A program made the translations under genes and the position numbers. The notes under the pieces are model-generated. The model did not search any database, was not told where the DNA came from, and saw nothing but the letters and a program-made list of their open reading frames with translations. Below, in pieces: positions 1-5,883 of a DNA stretch of 6,315 bases. Position 1 is the stretch's first letter. Each line of letters opens with the position of its first letter. Origin of the DNA: Flavobacteriaceae bacterium (GTDB lineage Bacteria > Bacteroidota > Bacteroidia > Flavobacteriales > Flavobacteriaceae); contig JABDLH010000285.1 of assembly GCA_013003145.1 (NCBI GenBank), forward strand, positions 1-6,315, written 5' to 3'.

Positions 1-287
1 GCCTCTTCCCGATTAGCTGGTTTGGGCAGCATCAGGTCCCGGTGCCATACGATGGTATCAGCCGTGACAAGGATCTCCCCCTTGGCCAGCCCGTCAACCT
101 GTGCATCCGCTTTTAACTGGGCGAGAAACTCGGCAATCTCAGCTCCTTTTAAATGATCCGGCGCAATCTCCTGTACCGGTTTTAACCGGAGTTCGTATGG
201 GATCCCCAGTTCCCGGAAAAATTGCTGTCTCCTGGGAGATGCGGAGGATAGGATGATTTTATGTCCCTTTAATAAGGTGTGCAACAT
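1..287 (-). CDS. maf: Maf-family nucleotide pyrophosphatase, C-terminus cut by left window edge
   Basis: Maf proteins hydrolyse nucleoside triphosphates (dTTP, UTP or modified nucleotides, depending on subtype) to the monophosphate and pyrophosphate in the cytoplasm, probably to keep non-canonical nucleotides out of nucleic acids. Only the first 95 codons are visible; the usual length is about 190-200 residues, so about half is missing beyond the edge. The family signature SASPRR is at residues 15-20, and the catalytic segment TADTIV at 75-80 includes the expected catalytic Asp77. The following conserved LGKP element reads LPKP (87-90), a small deviation. The start is the ATG at 287-285, which places the SxSPRR loop near the N-terminus as usual; no other ATG lies close upstream in frame. 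It begins 19 bases after the stop of the KdsC-like gene, so it is probably the distal gene of the same transcript. Family assignment is sure; the substrate subtype cannot be told from this half. Confidence 0.93.
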   Translation of the reverse strand, partial: MLHTLLKGHKIILSSASPRRQQFFRELGIPYELRLKPVQEIAPDHLKGAEIAEFLAQLKADAQVDGLAKGEILVTADTIVWHRDLMLPKPANREE

Positions 288-306
288 TCTTGTATGCTTA
301 TCAGAA

Positions 307-816
307 TTAATGTACCGGCCAATCGCCCCGAACTTTCAGCACCTGTTCTATCACCTCCCTGACACAACCTTCTCCACCGGATTTATGGGAAACGTACTTG
401 GCCACGGCTTTTACTTCGGCTACGGCGTTCTGCGGGCAAACAGGAAGTCCCACTTTTTTCATCGCAGGTATATCCGGGAGGTCATCGCCCATATAGAGGG
501 TATTGGCAGGTTTCTTCGCATAAATATCCATATACTCATCCAGGGCTTCTTCTTTAAATTGTACACCAAGGTGGATATCGGTAACTCCTAAGCCTTGCAT
601 ACGTTTACGGACCCCTTCATTTTTCCCTCCGCTAATGATACAGACAGCATATCCTGCATCGATGGCAGTACGTACGGCGAAGCCGTCCAGCATATTCATT
701 TTCCGGAGTAACTCACCCTCAGAGGTGATCAGGATATTCCCGTCGGTGAACACTCCATCTACATCAAAGACAAAAGTATCTATGTCTTTTAATTGTGTTT
801 TATAACTTGTTTCCAT
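307..816 (-). CDS. kdsC: KdsC-like HAD phosphatase (3-deoxy-D-manno-octulosonate 8-phosphate phosphatase family)
   Basis: A 169-residue cytoplasmic phosphatase of the cap-less C0 HAD type, full length for KdsC. By family it removes the phosphate from Kdo-8-phosphate to give Kdo, the sugar linking lipid A to the core of lipopolysaccharide; KdsC enzymes act as tetramers. HAD motif I is FDVDGVFTDG (17-26), with nucleophile Asp18 and acid/base Asp20. Motif II is ISGG (Ser62). Lys88 fits motif III. Motif IV is MGDDLPD (109-115), with metal-binding Asp111 and Asp112. The C-terminal GGEGCVREV (147-155) matches the conserved KdsC tail that reaches into the neighbouring subunit. The motif II loop reads GGK where Escherichia coli KdsC has GRK, and the substrate-loop region reads NMLDG rather than NVRDG, so a related substrate such as a nonulosonate 9-phosphate cannot be excluded. 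The ATG at 816 lies inside the end of the DUF2520 gene (17-base overlap), suggesting translational coupling. No Shine-Dalgarno sequence is seen. Confidence 0.88.
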   Translation of the reverse strand: METSYKTQLKDIDTFVFDVDGVFTDGNILITSEGELLRKMNMLDGFAVRTAIDAGYAVCIISGGKNEGVRKRMQGLGVTDIHLGVQFKEEALDEYMDIYAKKPANTLYMGDDLPDIPAMKKVGLPVCPQNAVAEVKAVAKYVSHKSGGEGCVREVIEQVLKVRGDWPVH

Positions 817-1564
817 AGTTGGTTTGGATCGATTTGCTGATCAGGCGATATATATCTTTATGTAGTTCATTTTTAAGCAGGTCCAGGTGTTTATCCATAG
901 TTCCGTAGTCTGCTCTCCTGGCCGGGCCGGTCTGTGCATCCACGGGTGAAAGTTGCTCAAGTTTTGCTGTAGTTTCCCTGATCAATGGTCGAAGTAGCTC
1001 AATGTCCAGCCCGTTCTCCACCAGGAGTTCCTGGGAAATTTTCAAGAGGTGATTCGTGAAATTGTTGGCGAATACAGCTGCCAAGTGTAGTTGCTGTCTC
1101 TGTTCACTGCTAATTTCGACCACTTTTCCAGATAGCGTATGCCCCAATGTTCTTATTTGTTCCAGGTCATCCTTATCCCGGCTCTCTATACAGATGGGAA
1201 TCTCCCTGAAATTTGCCTGACGGGAACTGCTGAACGTCTGAAGCGGGTAAAAAACACCACAACGTTGACTGCTGTCAAACACATCCAGTGACAGGTTTCC
1301 CGCCGTGTGAAGCAGGAGTTTATCCTTTATGTTTAGTTGGGCAGCTACTTCCTGCACGGAATCATCGCTGATGGCGAGGATGTAGATGTCGGCCTCCCGA
1401 TTTATTTGGTGCACTTGCCCGGTCTCCGTAAAGGGGGCAAATGTTTGCAGTTTTTCCTCGCTTCTGCCGACCACCTGTATAAGGTCTACTTCCTGTACCG
1501 TTCTCCATGCCTGGAACAGTTGGTTGGCGACATTCCCGGTGCCGATAAGTACGACTTTGATCAT
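800..1564 (-). CDS. Rossmann-like and DUF2520 domain protein
   Basis: A 254-residue soluble protein with an N-terminal Rossmann fold and a C-terminal helical DUF2520 domain, an arrangement resembling small NAD(P)-dependent dehydrogenases such as pyrroline-5-carboxylate reductase and F420-dependent NADP reductase. The dinucleotide-binding loop IGTGNVA is at 7-13. Other conserved stretches are HTAGNLSLD (86-94), GVFYPLQTFS (103-112), the helix HLAAVFANNFTNHLL (160-174) and TGPARRAD (212-219), all typical of the family. The reaction is unknown; an NAD(P)-linked oxidoreductase is an inference from the fold. I chose the ATG at 1564-1562 over an in-frame GTG five codons upstream (1579) because the protein then begins MIKVVLIGTG, with the first beta strand directly at the N-terminus. 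It heads the run with the KdsC-like phosphatase and Maf, overlapping the former by 17 bases. I found no convincing promoter for it in the divergent spacer. Confidence 0.9.
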   Translation of the reverse strand: MIKVVLIGTGNVANQLFQAWRTVQEVDLIQVVGRSEEKLQTFAPFTETGQVHQINREADIYILAISDDSVQEVAAQLNIKDKLLLHTAGNLSLDVFDSSQRCGVFYPLQTFSSSRQANFREIPICIESRDKDDLEQIRTLGHTLSGKVVEISSEQRQQLHLAAVFANNFTNHLLKISQELLVENGLDIELLRPLIRETTAKLEQLSPVDAQTGPARRADYGTMDKHLDLLKNELHKDIYRLISKSIQTNYGNKL

Positions 1565-1642
1565 GCGGTAAAAATACACATTAAATAAAATCCTGGCCTA
1601 TTTATGGCCGCGGGGAACTGCAATTACACAATGAACCCCATA

Positions 1643-1678
1643 CTTAGTGGCCCTGCCTATGGTACTTATGCTACTAAG
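1643..1678. repeat. Inverted repeat upstream of the ccsBA promoter
   Basis: CTTAGTGGC at 1643-1651 pairs with GCTACTAAG at 1670-1678: nine positions, eight Watson-Crick and one G-T, around an 18-base loop. It ends 8 bases before the TTG element of the predicted ccsBA promoter, so it would not be in that transcript and might be an operator for either divergent gene. A repeat of this length can occur by chance, so a function is only suggested. Confidence 0.35.
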
Positions 1679-1686
1679 ATGTTAAT

Positions 1687-1720
1687 TTGGCATAAAATAG
1701 TTGTAAATGCTGTATTTTTG
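1687..1720 (+). promoter_or_regulatory. Bacteroidota-type promoter for ccsBA
   Basis: TATTTTTG at 1713-1720 matches the Bacteroidota -7 consensus TAnnTTTG. A TTG at 1687-1689 lies 23 bases upstream of it; this is at the long end for the -33 element, which usually sits about 19 bases away. The bases after the box, CAGCC, are often seen at this place in flavobacterial promoters. The transcript would start around 1726 and leave a leader of about 30 bases before the ATG at 1757, which supports that start. Confidence 0.65.
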
Positions 1721-1756
1721 CAGCCTGAATATGTAAATGCAAAGCATTCAGCCATA

Positions 1757-4700
1757 ATGACAAACATCTTCAAGAATTTCTTGTTCTCCACTCGTTTTAC
1801 CGCAATACTCTTTATCGCTTTTGCCACGGCCATGGCCTTTGGTACATTTATAGAGAGTTGGTATAGTACTGAAACTGCCAGGATCTGGATTTATAATGCC
1901 ACCTGGTTTGAACTGATCATGTTGTTCTTCGTGATCAACTTTATCGGGAATATCGGCAGGTACCGATTATTGCGAAAAGAGAAATGGGCTGTTCTAATGC
2001 TGCATGTTTCCTGGATATTGATCATTATCGGGGCCTTCGTAACCCGGTATATCAGTTTTGAAGGGATGATGCCCATCAGGGAAGGTAAGACAGAGAATGT
2101 CTTTTATTCTGATAAAACATACCTGACAGCATTTGTGGATGGAGAGATAGACGGGAGTGTTAAGCGAAAGACCCTGGAAGATGATCTTATTGTAACCGCG
2201 GAAGCTATGAAATCCAATTTACCCTGGAAAGGAGATTTTGGGGGACAGGATTTCAAGATCAGTTTCGTGGAATTCATACGTGGAGCAAAGGAAGGACTTA
2301 TTCCCGGGGAGGAAGGAAATACCTATTTGAAGATCGTCGAGGCAGGTGATGGGAACCGGCACGAACATTTCCTGGAATCCGGGAAGGTATCCAGTATTCA
2401 CAATGTTCTTTTTGCCCTGAACGAACCCACCGATGGTGCCATCAATATTTTCCAGGAGGGGGATTCTTACCAGATCCGTTCACCTTTTGAAGGTGATTAC
2501 CTGAGGATGGCCGATCAGCAGCGTGGTACACTCATCAAAGACAGCCTGCAAACCTTGCAGCGAAGAGCACTGTACACCGTTGGTACTATGCAGTTTGTAA
2601 TCCCGGACCCGGTGGTAAAAGGAACTTACGGGGTGGTCCGGATTCCCGATGAGGAAGTAACAGAAATGAGCCAGGACGCACTAGTCCTGGAGGTAGAAAC
2701 AAATGGCGAGAAAGTACAGAAGAAGGTTTTGGGAAGTAAAGGGTCTACCAATTTTACCGACAAGTTCGAAGTAGGGGGATTGGAATTTACCCTGGGATAC
2801 GGATCAAAAGTTCACGAACTCCCCTTCAGCATTACTCTGAATGATTTTATCGCGGAAAAATACCCCGGCACAGAAAAAGGTTATGCTTCATTTATGAGTA
2901 AAGTGACTGTTGAGGACGAGCGCCCATTTGATTATGATATTTATATGAACCATGTGTTAGATCACCAGGGATACCGTTTTTTCCAGGCGAGTTTTGACCC
3001 GGATGAAAAAGGGACCGTACTCTCCGTAAACCATGATTTCTGGGGAACCTGGATCACCTATATTGGTTATTTCTTACTGTATATTGGTTTGATGGGAATC
3101 ATGTTCTTCGGCAAGACCCGTTTTAAAGACTTAGCCAATTCCCTGGATAAATTAAAGAAGAAAAAAGCGGCCTTAATGGTCGGTCTGTTCTTCTTATGTG
3201 GTATATCTGCCTTTTCCCAGCAAGACGATGATCATATTCACGATCTTTCACCCGCTCAAAAACAGATTGATTCCCTTATAAAGGCTACTACGGTAGACGA
3301 GGAACATGCAGAGAAATTCGGGAAGCTCGTCATACAGGATGATGGAGGGCGAATGAAGCCCATCAATACCTTTTCTTCCGAATTACTGCGAAAACTCAGT
3401 TTTAAAGACGACTATAAAAACCTGAATTCTGACCAGGTGCTGCTTTCCATGATGATGAATCCGCCGGCCTGGTACAATACAGACTTCATCGCTTTGGATA
3501 AGAAAGGTGCCAATGATAGTATAAGACACGTCATCGGTGTGCCTGAAGACCAGGATTATGTGAAAGCCACGGATTTCTTTGATGAGAAAGGGCAGTATAA
3601 ACTGGCCAGTTATCTTGAGGATGCCTATGCGACCAACACCCCGGATAAATTTCAAAAAGATTTTAAGGATGTTGATCTTAGGTTAGGCCTGCTCAACAGG
3701 GCACTCAGTGGAGAGATCATCAAGGTCTTCCCACTGCTCAATGACGAAAATAATAAATGGATTTCTGCCACAGAGTTCAGGTCCGGATCATACCAGGTGG
3801 GGGATTCACTCTATGCTAATTTTGTCAGGAACGCAGTGCCCTATTACCTGATGACGCTTAGAGAAGCGACCAAAACCGGAGATTATTCAGAGGCCGACAA
3901 ACTATTAGCGGCCTTTGAGCAGAACCAGAAGAATCACGGGCATGAAGTACTGCCTTCTGCCGAAAAGGTAGAAGCCGAGGTCATTTACAACAAGCTGGAC
4001 ATTTTTAACCGCTTGTATAAGTATTACGCCCTGGTTGGTCTGCTGATGTTCGTGGTATTGATTTTCCGCATCTTCAAGGATAGATCCCTGTGGCGTGTCG
4101 CGACCTATTTCTTTAAAGGAGTCATTCTGTTGTTCTTCGCTTGGCATACGGGCGGACTCATACTGCGCTGGTTTATATCAGGTCATGCTCCCTGGAGTGA
4201 TGCGTATGAAAGTATCTTATACGTTTCCTGGGCTACCATGGGGATGGGACTCTTATTAGGCAGAAAAAGCGAGCTTACCATCTCAGCTTCTGCTTTCGTG
4301 ACCAGTATGTTACTATGGATAGCTCACCAGAGCTGGGTAGACCCTTCTATTGCCAACCTGCAGCCTGTACTGGACAGTTACTGGCTGATGATCCACGTGG
4401 CTGTGATCGTGGCGAGCTACGGACCGCTTACCGTGGGAATGATCCTGGGTGTAGTGTCCTTGCTGCTGATGATCCTTACCAACCAAAAGAATAAAAAACG
4501 GATGTCTCATGCCCTAAAAGAGCTTACCATCATTAACGAGCTGGCGCTCACTGTTGGCCTTATTATGCTAACTATCGGTAACTTCCTGGGAGGACAATGG
4601 GCTAATGAGAGTTGGGGTCGTTACTGGGGATGGGACCCCAAAGAAACCTGGGCCCTGATCTCTATTATGATTTACGCTTTCGTGATCCACACAAGGCTGA

Positions 4701-4945
4701 TCCCCGGACTAAGAGGCAGATGGACCTTTAATTTCTTGAGTATAATCGCTTTTGCAAGTATAATGATGACCTATTTCGGGGTAAACTTTTACCTGGCCGG
4801 ATTGCACAGTTATGCCAGTGGTGCGCAGGTGATCACACCTTCATTCGTCTGGTATACAGTAGCCGGAGTAGGGGTGCTGGGAGCTTTTAGTTACTGGAGA
4901 AACGGTATCCATTACCCTAAGAAGAAATCAGTCAAAAAAAGCTGA
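1757..4945 (+). CDS. ccsBA: Fused CcsBA (ResB-CcsA) cytochrome c synthase, system II
   Basis: This membrane protein of 1062 residues exports haem and joins it to the CXXCH motifs of c-type apocytochromes on the periplasmic side. The ResB part has membrane segments at about 11-32, 47-66 and 77-97, a large extracytoplasmic domain (about 98-430), and a segment at 432-451. A basic cytoplasmic stretch (454-470, KKKK at its end) and a segment at 471-487 lead to an extracytoplasmic domain (488-750). The CcsA part then follows with about eight segments (755-1047). The haem-binding WWD motif is at 953-965 (WGRYWGWDPKETW). The expected transmembrane histidines fit His83 and His978, and the external haem-ligand histidines fit His880 and His1017; their spacing agrees with what I recall of Helicobacter hepaticus CcsBA. 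The ATG at 1757 is chosen over the one at 1604 because it directly precedes the first membrane segment and follows the promoter. The gene ends three bases from the convergent lipoprotein gene. Confidence 0.95.
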   Translation: MTNIFKNFLFSTRFTAILFIAFATAMAFGTFIESWYSTETARIWIYNATWFELIMLFFVINFIGNIGRYRLLRKEKWAVLMLHVSWILIIIGAFVTRYISFEGMMPIREGKTENVFYSDKTYLTAFVDGEIDGSVKRKTLEDDLIVTAEAMKSNLPWKGDFGGQDFKISFVEFIRGAKEGLIPGEEGNTYLKIVEAGDGNRHEHFLESGKVSSIHNVLFALNEPTDGAINIFQEGDSYQIRSPFEGDYLRMADQQRGTLIKDSLQTLQRRALYTVGTMQFVIPDPVVKGTYGVVRIPDEEVTEMSQDALVLEVETNGEKVQKKVLGSKGSTNFTDKFEVGGLEFTLGYGSKVHELPFSITLNDFIAEKYPGTEKGYASFMSKVTVEDERPFDYDIYMNHVLDHQGYRFFQASFDPDEKGTVLSVNHDFWGTWITYIGYFLLYIGLMGIMFFGKTRFKDLANSLDKLKKKKAALMVGLFFLCGISAFSQQDDDHIHDLSPAQKQIDSLIKATTVDEEHAEKFGKLVIQDDGGRMKPINTFSSELLRKLSFKDDYKNLNSDQVLLSMMMNPPAWYNTDFIALDKKGANDSIRHVIGVPEDQDYVKATDFFDEKGQYKLASYLEDAYATNTPDKFQKDFKDVDLRLGLLNRALSGEIIKVFPLLNDENNKWISATEFRSGSYQVGDSLYANFVRNAVPYYLMTLREATKTGDYSEADKLLAAFEQNQKNHGHEVLPSAEKVEAEVIYNKLDIFNRLYKYYALVGLLMFVVLIFRIFKDRSLWRVATYFFKGVILLFFAWHTGGLILRWFISGHAPWSDAYESILYVSWATMGMGLLLGRKSELTISASAFVTSMLLWIAHQSWVDPSIANLQPVLDSYWLMIHVAVIVASYGPLTVGMILGVVSLLLMILTNQKNKKRMSHALKELTIINELALTVGLIMLTIGNFLGGQWANESWGRYWGWDPKETWALISIMIYAFVIHTRLIPGLRGRWTFNFLSIIAFASIMMTYFGVNFYLAGLHSYASGAQVITPSFVWYTVAGVGVLGAFSYWRNGIHYPKKKSVKKS

Positions 4946-4950
4946 GCCTT
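4934..4950 (-). terminator. Possible weak terminator of the lipoprotein gene
   Basis: Read on the minus strand, AAGGC (4950-4946), a TCA loop and GCTTT (4942-4938) form a 5-base stem with one G-T pair, followed by a T run (4937-4934). It begins inside the stop codon of the lipoprotein gene's close surroundings and runs into the end of ccsBA. The stem is short, so this is weak evidence. The plus-strand reading has a mismatch and is poorer. Confidence 0.25.
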
Positions 4951-5767
4951 ATTTTCCGCCGTTCGCTCTCAGGTCAGCGATGCACTGATCATCCAAAGAT
5001 GGGATATTCCCACCGGTAAGCATGTCAACAATGCCCTCACCGGTCTCAGCGGTCCAGTACATGAGGCAATTCTCATTAGTACAATGTCTTCCGTGTTCAG
5101 TATCCTGGTGATTGGATTGTAGCGGTGCACCGGCATTCACTAAGCCCATGAGGTGGCCGAACTCATGGTTGAGTACAGTAGACTCTAATACGGTTTTGGA
5201 AGGGGAGAAGGGGCGATTGCTAAAATCCTGTATTGAAGATTCAAATAGCGCAAAAGAAGTATTTCTGAAGGCTACCCCCAATACGGTACCGTTCTCCGTA
5301 TTTTCAGAATACTCAGCATCCAGGAAAATACCCCAGACCGCGATCTGGCGGCCATCATTATAAGCCGTTCTATGATTGTTTTCCAGGGTGACAATATCGT
5401 CAATACTGTAAAATTCTTTATTTCCGGACGGTATCTCATTTACAGATAGGCTAATACCCTGGGGTTTGTTCAGCCTGTTTTCAAGGAAATCTCTGAAGTT
5501 CTCAACGGTCTGCTGGCTGGGCTCCATTCCCGGCATGTACTGTATCTCAAGTTGTATGGATGTAAACGCCTTTTCAGAAAGTAAAGCTTCTGAAGAACTA
5601 CCGGTACTCCGGCGGTTGGCATCCTTATCTATATTTTGCTGTTCCTGGTTGTCTATGCCCTCATTAATGGGCTGCATAGCATCTGTAGAACAGGAAGAAT
5701 AAATTATGGATAGAAGTACAATGGCAATGATGTTCAGAGGAGATCTGAATAGGGTTGTCAGCTTCAT
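4949..5767 (-). CDS. Secreted lipoprotein with metzincin-like zinc metalloprotease motif
   Basis: A 272-residue predicted lipoprotein. The N-terminus has basic residues, a hydrophobic core (11-22) and a lipobox-like YSSC with Cys26 as lipidation site; no acidic export signal of the SDEEE or KDDE kind is evident. A low-complexity polar linker (about 30-65) leads to the catalytic region. The zinc motif HEFGHLMGLVN is at 201-211: His201 and His205 should bind zinc, and Glu202 should be the catalytic base. The usual third metzincin ligand position is Asn211, not His or Asp; His220, Asp222, His225 or His228 could substitute. Then comes a C-x4-C-x-M arrangement (Cys229, Cys234, Met236) that recalls archaemetzincins and could provide the Met-turn. 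Similar flavobacterial proteins are, as I recall, named membrane metalloprotease; the substrate is unknown. The gene has its own promoter (5843-5872), no Shine-Dalgarno sequence, and converges on ccsBA with a 3-base gap. Nothing ties it functionally to ccsBA. Confidence 0.85.
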   Translation of the reverse strand: MKLTTLFRSPLNIIAIVLLSIIYSSCSTDAMQPINEGIDNQEQQNIDKDANRRSTGSSSEALLSEKAFTSIQLEIQYMPGMEPSQQTVENFRDFLENRLNKPQGISLSVNEIPSGNKEFYSIDDIVTLENNHRTAYNDGRQIAVWGIFLDAEYSENTENGTVLGVAFRNTSFALFESSIQDFSNRPFSPSKTVLESTVLNHEFGHLMGLVNAGAPLQSNHQDTEHGRHCTNENCLMYWTAETGEGIVDMLTGGNIPSLDDQCIADLRANGGK

Positions 5768-5883
5768 AGTTAAAGATTGGGGTAACTCAATAACGGTCGT
5801 CCCTGCTAATTATTTTACTTAAAATATCGGTTCAAACGGCTGCAAAAGTCGTTTTTTTTATCGATTTTTCAAATAAATAAGCA
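5768..5883. other. Intergenic spacer with lipoprotein-gene promoter
   Basis: This AT-rich 116-base gap separates the end of the AblB-like gene from the start of the lipoprotein gene, both on the minus strand. It carries the promoter described at 5843-5872 and a predicted leader of about 70 bases. On the plus strand, AAACGGC, a 7-base loop and GTCGTTT followed by a T run look like a terminator, but no gene on that strand reads into it, and the same bases form the minus-strand promoter. Confidence 0.6.
5843..5872 (-). promoter_or_regulatory. Bacteroidota-type promoter for the lipoprotein gene
   Basis: On the minus strand, TTG (5872-5870) is followed after exactly 19 bases by GACTTTTG (5850-5843), which is close to the -7 consensus TAnnTTTG with one mismatch at the first base, and then by CAGCC, the same bases that follow the ccsBA box. 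The spacing fits the Bacteroidota housekeeping sigma factor. Transcription would start near 5836, about 70 bases before the ATG at 5767, making the lipoprotein gene independent of the AblB-like gene. Confidence 0.6.

Larger units (their letters stand above)
1565..1756. other. Divergent intergenic spacer (192 bases)
   Basis: The stretch separates the leftward DUF2520 gene from the rightward ccsBA. It remains open in the ccsBA frame back to an ATG at 1604, but I read it as non-coding: the translation has no family features, and a good promoter lies inside it (1687-1720). It also contains an inverted repeat (1643-1678). No clear leftward promoter is seen; a TATTTTTA string on the minus strand (1569-1576) lies too close to the DUF2520 start to serve. 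Confidence 0.7.

Noticed and set aside
253..591. Plus-strand open frame of 112 codons across the Maf/KdsC junction
   Set aside because: It lies opposite the Maf start and the KdsC-like gene, whose motifs are unmistakable on the minus strand; its translation shows no family features.
1595..1609. GGCC-TATTTAT-GGCC short hairpin in the divergent spacer
   Set aside because: The stem is only 4 bases, does not extend on either side and has no T run; expected by chance.
3206..3220. Possible separate gene start or cleavage site within ccsBA at the internal signal-like segment
   Set aside because: The frame is continuous with no stop or frameshift, the segment is needed as a membrane pass for correct topology, and fused CcsBA proteins of this size are known in Bacteroidota. 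A cleavage event is left as a question under findings, not as a feature.
3383..3655. Minus-strand open frame of 90 codons inside ccsBA
   Set aside because: It is opposite the central domain of a well supported gene; the translation is unlike any family I know and has no upstream signals.
3905..4147. Minus-strand open frame of 80 codons inside ccsBA
   Set aside because: Shadow of the coding strand near the start of the CcsA part; no start signals and no recognisable motif.
5466..5702. Plus-strand open frame of 78 codons opposite the lipoprotein gene
   Set aside because: The minus-strand frame has a signal peptide, a lipobox and a zinc motif; this frame is its antisense.
5833..5858. Plus-strand hairpin with T run, like an intrinsic terminator
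   Set aside because: No plus-strand gene reads into it, since ccsBA ends about 900 bases earlier, and the same bases make up the minus-strand promoter of the lipoprotein gene.
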